From Anammoximicrobium sp964486845 (GTDB lineage: Bacteria; Planctomycetota; Planctomycetia; Pirellulales; Pirellulaceae), in the NCBI GenBank assembly GCA_964486845.1, contig CAZAQY010000009.1:1-64000 (forward strand): a stretch of DNA of 64,000 nucleotides, written 5' to 3'. The first letter of the stretch is position 1. The number at the start of each line of letters is the position of its first letter. The notes under the pieces are model-generated. The model ran no database searches and was not told where the DNA came from. It worked only from the letters and a program-made list of their open reading frames with translations. The position numbers were made by a program, and so were the translations under genes. Shown here one piece after another: positions 1-7,337 of this stretch.

Positions 1-27
1 TTGACGCATCCCGCATCCCGATCCCCT

Positions 28-127
28 AGCAGCGTTCGAGAAATAACTGTCGCCCCGTCAAAGTAGCCATCACACTCCGTGTGATGATCGGCAAGAAACA
101 CTGGACCGTTGTTTCTCGAACGCTGCT
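28..127. repeat. Nested hairpin element after the KaiC-like gene
   Basis: Perfect 16-bp inverted repeat: AGCAGCGTTCGAGAAA at 28-43 against its complement at 112-127. A second hairpin lies inside the loop (8-bp arms CATCACAC/GTGTGATG, 68-75 and 79-86). The right arm touches the stop codon of the leftward KaiC-like gene (127-129), so the structure would fold at the 3' end of that mRNA. There is no T-run, so it is not a classical intrinsic terminator. It resembles the other hairpin repeats in this window and may be a dispersed REP/REPIN-type element. That class assignment is inference. Confidence 0.7.
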
Positions 128-1011
128 CACTCGATTCTCAGTCCCCGCTCGTCGATCGCATACATCTGCACTTCGTCCGTACAGACGCTGCCGCGGTGTT
201 TGCCCACGTACAGCGCACGCCGCAACCGGTGGCCTTCGCGGATCTTGCCCATATAGATCAGCGTGTTGGCATTGGACAGGATGTCGCCTTCGTCCAGCGG
301 CCGCGAGATGAGTTCGTCCAGCATCATTTCGTGCGATGTGTACAGCAACAGGCAGCCGATTTGGGATGGCTCGTAGGTGTGCCGGGCCGCCGCTTCGGCA
401 TGTTGCCGGTATTCTTGACGAAACAGGTCCCGCGCCACCCACTCCGGGTCCTTGCGGACGACCTGGTGATAGACGTACTCCAGCAGATTCAATTGGATCG
501 AATCGTGGGGGCGGTCGGAGGGCTCGATCCCGTCGAACACGACACGCCGCGCGCCGCCGACAAAGCTGCCGTACAGAAAGGCGATGGCCGACTGCAGCTT
601 GGCGTTCAACTCCGCTTGCCAATGCCGCCACTGGTCCCAGTCGACATCCTGCCGGGTCACCCGCCGGCCGCTGTAGTCGAACACGTGCAGGTAGTCCCCG
701 AACGCACGTTCCGCCGCGTAGAAGTCGCTCAGGTCCATCCGATCCTGTCCCGCGACGCACTGCAATCTCCAGCCGAACATCCGCTGGGCGTACTGCGCAT
801 GGCTCTGCGAATCGCCGCGTGCGGAGACGTCGAAGATCACCCCGCTGCGCCGCTCTTGAGCTGCGCCGGCGCGGGCGAACTGCAAACCGAACTGCGTCTT
901 GCCGATGCCGGTCGCGCCGACCACCACCGCCAGCGTGCCCGGCAACAAGCCGCCGCCCAGCAGTTCGTCAAAGCCGGGCATGCCGGTGGAAAGACGGTCC
1001 GAGGTGTTCAT
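127..1011 (-). CDS. KaiC-like RecA-superfamily ATPase, single domain
   Basis: A 294-residue protein with one RecA/KaiC-type ATPase domain. The N-terminus has the KaiC-like phrase STGMPGFDELLGGGLLPG, followed directly by Walker A GATGIGKTQ, and a Walker B-like strand RRVVFDGIEPSD lies near residue 145. KaiC-family ATPases bind ATP, oligomerise and often act as signalling or regulatory switches; the substrate here is unknown. No second RecA domain and no DNA-binding segment are visible, so this is not a circadian KaiC. The frame stays open upstream to 1263, but that extension has unlike composition and runs through a dispersed repeat (1159-1188). The ATG at 1011 (MNTSDRL) immediately precedes the domain and is preferred, although its upstream RBS is weak. 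A hairpin follows the stop. Confidence 0.75.
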   Translation of the reverse strand: MNTSDRLSTGMPGFDELLGGGLLPGTLAVVVGATGIGKTQFGLQFARAGAAQERRSGVIFDVSARGDSQSHAQYAQRMFGWRLQCVAGQDRMDLSDFYAAERAFGDYLHVFDYSGRRVTRQDVDWDQWRHWQAELNAKLQSAIAFLYGSFVGGARRVVFDGIEPSDRPHDSIQLNLLEYVYHQVVRKDPEWVARDLFRQEYRQHAEAAARHTYEPSQIGCLLLYTSHEMMLDELISRPLDEGDILSNANTLIYMGKIREGHRLRRALYVGKHRGSVCTDEVQMYAIDERGLRIE

Positions 1012-1158
1012 GGGGAAAGTGTTGCGGGTTGCGGGTTGCAGGTCCAGGAGTGAGCATAACCAAGGAGAGAGGTTGAAACAAGCGGCTTCCCCCGCACCTG
1101 AGCCCGCCTTACGAACCGAGACTGGCACTTCCCAAGGCACGCGGCCGACCGCCCCATG

Positions 1159-1188
1159 TTTCGCGTCTTTCGTGTTTTTCGTGGTGTC
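1159..1188. repeat. Dispersed low-complexity repeat (TTTCGTG/TTTTTCGTGG type)
   Basis: A short run of related units, TTTCGCGTC TTTCGTGTT TTTCGTGGTG. Read on the minus strand it gives a DTTKNTKDAK-like peptide, a junk peptide I associate with dispersed repeats in planctomycete and other genomes (from memory, not searched). It lies between the divergent KaiC-like and Uma2 genes and ends 12 bp before the predicted -35 box of the Uma2 promoter. It is the reason the long upstream extension of the KaiC-like frame was rejected. Confidence 0.55.
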
Positions 1189-1200
1189 TCGCTTCGGGTG

Positions 1201-1230
1201 GTGACAGGCGTTGTGGCGTGTGCCTATAAT
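1201..1230 (+). promoter_or_regulatory. Predicted sigma70-type promoter for the Uma2 gene
   Basis: GTGACA at 1201-1206 (5 of 6 matches to TTGACA), an 18-bp spacer, then a perfect TATAAT at 1225-1230. The site is about 60 bp upstream of the ATG at 1291 and on the same strand. Whether planctomycete housekeeping sigma strictly follows this consensus is an assumption. Confidence 0.6.
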
Positions 1231-1290
1231 GTGACAAGATATCGCGGACAGATTTAGGCGCATTCTTGTACGTTACGGTTCGGCTTGATT

Positions 1291-1863
1291 ATGAGCACAG
1301 TTACGACCGACATCCAGTACAATCCTGAAGAACTGCTGGCGCGGCCCGACGCGGACGCCTATGAACTCGTCGGCGGAGGACTCGTGGAGCGGAAGATGGG
1401 GGCGAAGTCGAGTTACATTGCTGGGCAAATCCATCATCGAATGGAGGAGTTTTGTCGCAGCCGGCATCTCGGCTGGGTATTTCCCGAAGGCACTTCGTTC
1501 CAATGTTTCCCGGACGATCCCGGCCAAGTGCGACGGGCGGACGTCTCCTTCATCCGGTTTGGGCGGCTGCCCAGGGAACAGCCGCCGGAGGGCCACATCC
1601 GGATTGCGCCCGATCTGGCGGTGGAAGTCGTCTCGCCCCATGACCTGGCATACGACGTGGACAGCAAAGTGGAAGACTACCTGCAAGCCGGCGTGCGGTT
1701 GGTCTGGGTCGTGAATCCTGTGTCGCGGACCGTGCGCGTTCATCACCCCGATGGTCCTGGCGCGACGTTGCGGGCCGATGGCGAATTGACCGGCGGCGAT
1801 GTGCTGCCCGGCTTCCGCTGCCCAATCCGCGATCTGTTCATCCTGCCTCAACCAGCCTCCTAG
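1291..1863 (+). CDS. Uma2 family (DUF820) PD-(D/E)XK nuclease-like protein
   Basis: A 190-residue single-domain Uma2/DUF820 protein. The restriction-endonuclease-like fold is recognised from the order of motifs: YELVGGGLVERKMG near the start, then PDVSF-like RRADVSFIRFGR, then APDLAVEVVSPHD with the acidic residue and following E of the PD-(D/E)XK core, then KVEDYLQAGVRLVWVV containing the Lys. Uma2 proteins are abundant in planctomycetes and cyanobacteria; a nuclease activity is predicted from the fold and the cellular role is largely unknown. The open frame begins at a TTG (1285), but the ATG at 1291 two codons later is chosen. A promoter is predicted at 1201-1230. A second, longer Uma2 gene lies at 41404. 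Confidence 0.85.
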   Translation: MSTVTTDIQYNPEELLARPDADAYELVGGGLVERKMGAKSSYIAGQIHHRMEEFCRSRHLGWVFPEGTSFQCFPDDPGQVRRADVSFIRFGRLPREQPPEGHIRIAPDLAVEVVSPHDLAYDVDSKVEDYLQAGVRLVWVVNPVSRTVRVHHPDGPGATLRADGELTGGDVLPGFRCPIRDLFILPQPAS

Positions 1864-1986
1864 TCGCAGAGCGAAACAGGGGCAGGCCGTGGAACGTCTT
1901 TCCCCATGTCCGCCGCCAGTTCCCGAATGTAACTTCGGAGGATACTCGGCCGCATCCCGCGGCGAACCAGCTGACGATCGCGAGGT

Positions 1987-2715
1987 TCATCCGAAAGACC
2001 TGCCGTCCGCGAGCAGTTGCTTCATCTCGCGCACGGCTCGTTCCAGACCGACGAACACAGCGCGGGCGATGATGCTGTGGCCGATGTTCAGCTCGTGCAT
2101 CTCCGCGATCTGCGCCACAGGCCGAACGTTCTGGTAGTTCAGCCCATGCCCGGCGTGCAAGGCCATTCCGGATTGCCGGATCCGGCGGCCGGCCGCAGCC
2201 AGCTTGGCAAGTTCATCTTGCCGCTTTTGGCCGCGCGCCAGCGAGTACTGCCCGGTGTGCAATTCGACCGCACCCGCGCCGATTTCCGCAGCTAGTTCAA
2301 TCTGGTCGAGGACGGGATCGAGGAACAGACTCACGAAAATACCGGCGTCCTGCAACTGCCGGACTGCGCGAGCCACCGCTTCGCGATGCCCCACGGCGTC
2401 CAACCCGCCCTCGGTCGTGACTTCTTCCCGGCGTTCTGGTACCAGCGTCGCCTGATCCGGCCGGACTTCGCAGGCAATGTCCAGCACCTCCTGATTGCAG
2501 GCCAGTTCCAGGTTCAATTTGACAGTCACCGTCTGGCGGAGCAGTCGGAGATCGCGGTCCTGAATGTGACGGCGATCTTCCCGCAGATGGATGGTAATTC
2601 CGTCGGCACCGCCCAGTTCCGCCAGTGCGGCGGCCCAGACGGGATCGGGTTCATAAGTCTTGCGCGCTTGCCGCAGCGTCGCGACATGGTCGATATTGAC
2701 ACCGAGTTCAGGCAT
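1987..2715 (-). CDS. pdxJ: Pyridoxine 5'-phosphate synthase
   Basis: A 242-residue TIM-barrel enzyme of the DXP-dependent vitamin B6 pathway. It condenses 3-amino-2-oxopropyl phosphate with 1-deoxy-D-xylulose 5-phosphate to give pyridoxine 5'-phosphate in the cytosol. The N-terminus MPELGVNIDHVATLRQAR is the typical PdxJ opening. TIHLREDRRHI, NLELA, the segment around TLVPERREEVTTEGG and the C-terminal GHGLNYQNV and ELNIGHSIIARAV are all conserved PdxJ motifs. The length is the usual one (about 240). ATG at 2715 has an AGGAC Shine-Dalgarno 7 nt upstream. The gene stands alone. The next rightward sequence is a short spacer with a hairpin, and no other pdx gene is in the window. Confidence 0.95.
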   Translation of the reverse strand: MPELGVNIDHVATLRQARKTYEPDPVWAAALAELGGADGITIHLREDRRHIQDRDLRLLRQTVTVKLNLELACNQEVLDIACEVRPDQATLVPERREEVTTEGGLDAVGHREAVARAVRQLQDAGIFVSLFLDPVLDQIELAAEIGAGAVELHTGQYSLARGQKRQDELAKLAAAGRRIRQSGMALHAGHGLNYQNVRPVAQIAEMHELNIGHSIIARAVFVGLERAVREMKQLLADGRSFG

Positions 2716-2773
2716 GGCTGCAGTCCTGAGAGAGTTGCCTTACGGGGAAGACTGGGAGCGGTAGGAGATCTGA

Positions 2774-2853
2774 GCGTACGAGTACGTGTAAGAGTACGTG
2801 TACAAGTACGTGGGGAGACCGTTCTCGTGTGACTTTCTGACGTACTCGTACGC
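2774..2853. repeat. CGTACGAGTACGTG-type repeat hairpin in a 330-bp spacer
   Basis: The spacer 2716-3045 has no gene. It contains tandem variants of (A)GTACGTG at about 2775-2812 and a perfect 14-bp inverted repeat, GCGTACGAGTACGT at 2774-2787 against 2840-2853. The arms enclose about 50 bp. The low-complexity TACG repeats give serine/threonine/arginine junk peptides in several frames. The hairpin lies between two leftward genes (the polysaccharide lyase ends at 3046 and pdxJ starts at 2715), so it could attenuate read-through. No T-run is present. Nothing else is evident in 2854-3045. Confidence 0.6.
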
Positions 2854-3045
2854 ACAAATCCCTCTCACGTCGGTTCTTCGCTCCAGTCTACCCAAATCCG
2901 CCACTGTCACTACTACAAATTCCTAGAGGCTTGAGTTCATGCCAGTCATCATAGCATTCTCCGTGACTTTTGGCGATGGTCGGTCCGCAACAAATACTGC
3001 CTCGCGGCGCCGGTGGGGCAGCGGCGAATTGCGAGCATGGCGTGG

Positions 3046-5523
3046 CTATGGCTGCTGGCGAGGGTGCGTGAGAGCACGGACCGAACGCCCATCCTTGTTC
3101 TTTCCCTGACCAAAGACGCGGCCGGTGCTTTCGACGCCGCCGCAGGTCACCCTCGGCGAATCCTGGTCTGTCCGGAAAGCCACTACGTCTTCGCCTCCGT
3201 CCGGGGCGGTTAACCGCACGCCCACGGCGCCGGTGCCGCGCACCAGTTCGACTTTCGGCAGCGTGCTCTCTTGACCTTGGCGATGCACCAGCAGGACGGC
3301 CAAGAACTGTGTGCTCTGGGCCGGGACGGCGGTGCTGGCCGTCAGATGCCACGTGTTCTCCCACCGTTTGGCGATCGGCTCTGGTTCCGGTTCGTACTTG
3401 TCCGTCTGCGTGATATCCACACGCTCCGGAAGCAAGAGATGGACGTTCATGGCCGCCGGAGTGTTGACGACCCGCAGAACCCGGTTTGCCTCGGCGATCT
3501 CGACGCGATGGTAGGCGTGTAACAGCCACTGGAATCGGGACGGTTCGGGGGCGAGCAAGTCGTCGAACATGACGAAGACGCCGGGCCGCTTCTCGTCGTC
3601 TGGCTCTCCAGAGCCGGGCCGCACATGGACCACATGGCGCCGAAAACGTTCCAGCCGCCCGGCGTAGGCGGGGGCCGCCTCGCCTTCGACGTAATCGTAG
3701 CCCTCCACCGAGTCGAAACCGGTCAGCCGGCCGTTGGCCTCCCAACGGCGCGGCACTTGCCCCTGGCCGTTTACCAGGATGCTGTTAACGGCCCGCGTGG
3801 CCCGCGTCCACTGAACGTGGTGGGGCGAACCGTACCAGGGATAGTAGCCCGTGGCGATGGCAAGCCCGCGGCCGAATGCTTCGATCACGTAAGCGTTCTG
3901 ATCCGCGTGCCCGTGGCTGACGCCGCCGTAGGGACTGCTGCGCATCAGGAAGCTGATATCTCGGTCCTCGTCGCCCAGCGCGGTGTGGAACGATGCCAGG
4001 CCGACGGCAGGAAAACTCCGCGCGCCGGGCAACGCCAACGGAGATCGGGCCTGCAATTGAGGATCGTAGTTGGCCAGGCTCAGCGCGTCGGCTCCGATGG
4101 TCGCGCCCGACTCCTGGGCGTGCCAGCGAGCATAGGGGTCCTGAGCCAGCGTCGAGAAGACGTACATCACGTGGCCCAAGCCGCGCGGGCTGCCGGTCTG
4201 GCCGTCGCCGAACGGGCTGTGCTGGTGGTACGGCGTGGCAGTGTACAGTCCGTAGTACGACGTATTGCGTAAGAAGGGTTTCTGCATCAAGTCCACACCG
4301 GTCGCCCGGCGCAGTGCCGTCACGTAGTGCAGGGCGAACTGCATGTAGGCGCCCCAGTAGCCGGGGCCTTCCTGCCAGCCGCCGTCGTCGCCTCCCCAGG
4401 CCGGATACGATGTGTAGTACAGCACGGTCGCGTAATCGAGCCAGTCCCGCGCTTCGGGCCACTCGTGAATGAATGACAGGGCGCACTCGCCGAGAAATCC
4501 CGGCAACCGGCCGGCGTGGCTGTTGTACGGACTGCTCTCAAACGGCAGCCGCTGCAAGTGCTTCAGGAACTGCACGGCGCGGGCCTTCATGTTGGCTTCG
4601 ATCGGCCCTCGCTCGGCCTCCGTGAACAGGTCGTACGTCCAGTCGTAGGCCCGAGTGCCACGCATCATCATCCACATCGGCGGCTCGTCGTAGGCGAAGA
4701 AACTGGTCGGGCCTTCGGGGTCCCACGAGAAGAAATACTGCAACCGCCGTTTGGCCTCTTGCCCCAGCCGAGCGTTGCCGGCGATCAGGTAAGCCAGCGC
4801 GCAACGTTCCATGACGTCCATCGGCGGCCGGGTGGTGCGCATGACGTTGACGGCCCAAGGCCCGTAGTCCGGCCCTTTCGGCCGATAGCCGGGTTCGGCA
4901 ACCAATTCCTTGCCGGCCTCCCGCTCGCACGACGCCACGAGCGAGTCGATTGCCGCTTTCAACTCGCCCCGCGACCACCGCCGCACTTGCTCCAAGTGAG
5001 CACCGGGAAAGAACAGCCGCGGCCGCTGGCGCGGGACTCGTGCGATGGCTTCGTCCCAATTCGGAAACGGAAACGCTCGGGCGCCGTCCGGGACGGTGAA
5101 CGGCCGAGCCCGGCCAAACGTGGTCCCTTTGCCCGTCTCGATCCCGTATCGCCAGAACCATTTTCCCGCCGGCAAAGGCTGGCCGGGAACGTACACGCTG
5201 CGCGACAGCGGGCCAAAGGTGCGCGTGTCCGGCGCAGCGAAAGACTCCGTCTTGGAGACCTGCAGGACGTACTTGCTGTCCCGCCCGGCCGGCACCCAAA
5301 GGAAAGGCGGCGGCGTGATTTCGACCACCTGTCCGTCCGCCGGGGAGTACGGTTTTTGGGTCGCTTGCGGCGGAACATCCAGGTTGACCGCAGGCTCGCT
5401 GGCCCAGGCAATCGCGGAGCAAAGCAGGACACCCGAAGACACCGCCGCTGTCAGGCAACCGACCATGGGCAAAACCGTGCCTCGCCCATGCCCCTTCAGA
5501 CTCAATGGCACCCGCTTCGTCAT
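3046..5523 (-). CDS. Secreted heparinase II/III-like polysaccharide lyase (DUF4962 type)
   Basis: An 825-residue exported protein. It has an N-terminal basic segment MTKRVPLSLKGHGRG and a hydrophobic signal stretch ending near SAIAWA-SEP. The next ~130 residues form a beta-rich domain (PADGQVVEITPPPFLWVPAG, KYVLQVSKTESF) of the DUF4962 type. An alpha/alpha-toroid follows (FFPGAHLEQVRRWS... RAYDWTYDLF... DWLDYATVLYY... GGDDGGWQEGPGYW), and then a heparinase-like beta domain with SHGHADQNAYVIEAFGRGLA. Such proteins cleave uronic-acid polysaccharides by beta-elimination; the exact glycan is unknown. The His of SHGHAD and the Tyr-rich toroid loops are candidate catalytic groups. The frame is open to 5610, but ATG 5523, preceded by AAGGGA, sets the signal peptide at the N-terminus. 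It fits the carbohydrate-degrading theme shared with the GH2 gene at 7338. Confidence 0.85.
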   Translation of the reverse strand: MTKRVPLSLKGHGRGTVLPMVGCLTAAVSSGVLLCSAIAWASEPAVNLDVPPQATQKPYSPADGQVVEITPPPFLWVPAGRDSKYVLQVSKTESFAAPDTRTFGPLSRSVYVPGQPLPAGKWFWRYGIETGKGTTFGRARPFTVPDGARAFPFPNWDEAIARVPRQRPRLFFPGAHLEQVRRWSRGELKAAIDSLVASCEREAGKELVAEPGYRPKGPDYGPWAVNVMRTTRPPMDVMERCALAYLIAGNARLGQEAKRRLQYFFSWDPEGPTSFFAYDEPPMWMMMRGTRAYDWTYDLFTEAERGPIEANMKARAVQFLKHLQRLPFESSPYNSHAGRLPGFLGECALSFIHEWPEARDWLDYATVLYYTSYPAWGGDDGGWQEGPGYWGAYMQFALHYVTALRRATGVDLMQKPFLRNTSYYGLYTATPYHQHSPFGDGQTGSPRGLGHVMYVFSTLAQDPYARWHAQESGATIGADALSLANYDPQLQARSPLALPGARSFPAVGLASFHTALGDEDRDISFLMRSSPYGGVSHGHADQNAYVIEAFGRGLAIATGYYPWYGSPHHVQWTRATRAVNSILVNGQGQVPRRWEANGRLTGFDSVEGYDYVEGEAAPAYAGRLERFRRHVVHVRPGSGEPDDEKRPGVFVMFDDLLAPEPSRFQWLLHAYHRVEIAEANRVLRVVNTPAAMNVHLLLPERVDITQTDKYEPEPEPIAKRWENTWHLTASTAVPAQSTQFLAVLLVHRQGQESTLPKVELVRGTGAVGVRLTAPDGGEDVVAFRTDQDSPRVTCGGVESTGRVFGQGKNKDGRSVRALTHPRQQP

Positions 5524-5647
5524 GGCTGTGTCCCTTTCTCGAAATCCCCTCGCACGTCGCACAGATCCTGTCGTGTTCCCCGGCAATGCGCGCGGCCTGC
5601 CCCGTCGCATCCACTCCCGCAGCCAGTCCCCGCCCCCTGACTCCTGC

Positions 5648-5770
5648 CTTTGAAGTTGCGCGTAGCCGAATTCGTGAGAATTCGGGGTGCTTCGCCGGGC
5701 CCGACGACCGCCGCCCCCTCCGAATTCTCACGAATTCGGCTACTGCCGGTCGAAATGCGCAACTTCAAAG
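5648..5770. repeat. Long imperfectly nested inverted repeat (GAATTCTCACGAATTC type)
   Basis: Inner arms are 24 bp and perfect: GTAGCCGAATTCGTGAGAAT... at 5662-5685 and its complement at 5720-5743, enclosing a 34-bp loop. Outer arms are 14 bp and perfect: CTTTGAAGTTGCGC at 5648-5661 and its complement at 5757-5770. On the right side 13 bp of unpaired sequence separate inner and outer arms. The sequence ACTCCTGCC is repeated just outside. Read through, it encodes SRIRENSG/RILTNSAT peptides, which I recognise as junk peptides of a dispersed planctomycete repeat (from memory). It occupies most of the 268-bp spacer between nadA and the lyase gene. Confidence 0.85.
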
Positions 5771-5791
5771 ACTCCTGCCCCCTCACCTCGG

Positions 5792-6931
5792 CTACTTCAC
5801 TTGCAGCATTCGCTCCAGGGCGACCAGCGACCAGCGGCTGGTTTCGGCATCCACCTCGATCACATTCACATGGTGTCCGGCCGCCAGATTTTCCAAGCTC
5901 CAGCACAGATGCGCCAGGTCGATCCGGTACATGGTGGCGCACATGCAAACCATCGGGGCCAGGAAGTGGATCTCCTGCTCCGGGTGGGCCTTCCTCAGGC
6001 GATTGACCAGGTGCAGTTCCGTGCCGATCGCCCACTTGCTGCCCGGCGGGGCCTGCTCGACGACCTGGACGATCTTGTAGGTCGAGCCGAACGCATCCGC
6101 CAGATCCACAACCTCACGCGGGCATTCCGGATGGACCAGAATCTTGATGCCCGGTATCCGCCGGCGGAACTCGTGGACGTGTTCCGGCCGGAATACCTGG
6201 TGTACACTGCAGTGGCCTTGCCACAGCAGCACGCGGCTGGCACGGATGGCCTCCTCCGTGTTGCCGCCCAACTCCGGCTCGTACGGATTCCAGATCGGCA
6301 TCTGTTCGGTTTTCACGCCCATCCGCAGCGCCGTATTGCGTCCCAGGTGCTGATCCGGAAAGAACAGCACGCGTTGCGTCCTTTGAAAAGCCCACTTCAA
6401 CACCGCCTCCGCGTTGCTGGACGTACACACGATGCCGCCATGCCGGCCGCAGAACGCCTTCAGGCTGGCCGCGGAGTTGATGTAGGTAACCGGCGTGATC
6501 TCCTGCGTGTCGATCACTTCGCCCAAATCCTCCCAAGCCGCTTCGACCTGCTCGATCGCCGCCATGTCGGCCATCGAGCAGCCGGCGGCCAAGTCAGGCA
6601 GGATCACGGTCACGCGCTCGCCGTTGCGGGCTGCCAGCTTCTCCGGCCGGTTGGCCAGAATGTCGGCCGTTTCCGCCATGAAGTGGACGCCGCAGAAGAC
6701 GATCGAGCGGCAGTCCTCGCTGTCGGCGGCCATGCGGCTGAGTTGGAAACTGTCCCCGCGCAAGTCGCTGTGCGCGATCACTTCGTCCTGCTGGTAGTGG
6801 TGACCCAAGATCAACAGCTGGGACCCCAATTCGGCGCGCACCGCCTCGATCCGGGCCGAGAGTTCCTCGTTCTCCAGCGATTTGTAGGGCGCCAGTTCCT
6901 GGCGTACAGGCTTTTGCTGTGTGAAGCTCAT
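5792..6931 (-). CDS. nadA: Quinolinate synthase A
   Basis: A 379-residue NadA that condenses iminoaspartate with dihydroxyacetone phosphate to quinolinate in de novo NAD synthesis, using a [4Fe-4S] cluster in the cytosol. Diagnostic motifs are LILGHHYQQDEVIAHSD, FCGVHFMAETADIL, AAGCSMADM (first cluster Cys), NSAASLKAFCG, VCTSSNA (second region Cys), FFPDQHLGRNTA, VHPECPREVV and MVCMCATMYRIDL near the C-terminus (last Cys). The length (about 380) is that of the longer NadA class. The ATG at 6931 is 30 nt downstream of a TATAAT on the same strand. No nadB or nadC is visible nearby. Upstream is a degenerate gene transcribed the other way. Confidence 0.95.
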   Translation of the reverse strand: MSFTQQKPVRQELAPYKSLENEELSARIEAVRAELGSQLLILGHHYQQDEVIAHSDLRGDSFQLSRMAADSEDCRSIVFCGVHFMAETADILANRPEKLAARNGERVTVILPDLAAGCSMADMAAIEQVEAAWEDLGEVIDTQEITPVTYINSAASLKAFCGRHGGIVCTSSNAEAVLKWAFQRTQRVLFFPDQHLGRNTALRMGVKTEQMPIWNPYEPELGGNTEEAIRASRVLLWQGHCSVHQVFRPEHVHEFRRRIPGIKILVHPECPREVVDLADAFGSTYKIVQVVEQAPPGSKWAIGTELHLVNRLRKAHPEQEIHFLAPMVCMCATMYRIDLAHLCWSLENLAAGHHVNVIEVDAETSRWSLVALERMLQVK

Positions 6932-6960
6932 GTCTAACCTATGGGGTTTTGTACTGGAGC

Positions 6961-6966
6961 ATTATA
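6961..6966 (-). promoter_or_regulatory. Candidate -10 box of the nadA promoter
   Basis: A perfect TATAAT on the minus strand (read as ATTATA on the plus strand), 29 bp upstream of the nadA ATG. No convincing -35 hexamer was found at 16-18 bp, so this is only a candidate. Confidence 0.4.
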
Positions 6967-7117
6967 GGGGAAACCACGCCGCAAGCGTAGCGGCCATCGC
7001 TGGTTGTACTTCTCACCTGGCACGAGACAGGCTCGGCTTTTTCGCGTTCGCCCCCAGTCGCCATGCCTCGCGGAAACGGATAAGATGAACGGGCGGTTCG
7101 AGCAGGGGGAACGTGTC

Positions 7118-7312
7118 ATGGGAGAGTCAACACCAATGGGCCGGTTTTCCTTGGATGTTGTCATTGTCAATAACCGTGATGTGCTCACGGCGAAGGCGGG
7201 TGACCGAATTCCGGATCGTGTCAAGCACCTCCAACTTAAGGGTCTTGTCGACCGTGGTGCGGCTCGACTGGTCCTGCCTCAGCGCGTGGTGACGGAATTG
7301 CAGTTCGAGTGA
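7118..7312 (+). pseudogene. Truncated retropepsin-like aspartic protease remnant
   Basis: A 64-codon open frame starting at ATG 7118, with AGGGGGA about 8 nt upstream. It begins MGESTPMGRFSLDVVIVNN and ends GLVDRGAARLVLPQRVVTEL-QFE. The pattern of an N-terminal beta strand followed by LVD-x-GA-xLVLP is that of small retroviral-like (clan AA) aspartic proteases in bacteria, where the catalytic motif is D-T-G with a typical protein of 120-140 residues (family knowledge). Here the motif reads D-R-G and the protein stops about 15 residues later, so the catalytic motif is changed and the second half of the fold is missing. The beta-galactosidase gene starts 25 bp after the stop. A functional miniprotein is possible, but a remnant is more likely. 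Confidence 0.6.
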
Positions 7313-7337
7313 AACCTGATCAACGAGGAACTACAGC

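Noticed and set aside
127..1011. Circadian clock protein KaiC
   Set aside because: Only one RecA domain of ~290 residues and no kaiA/kaiB nearby; KaiC-like ATPase is as far as the sequence goes.
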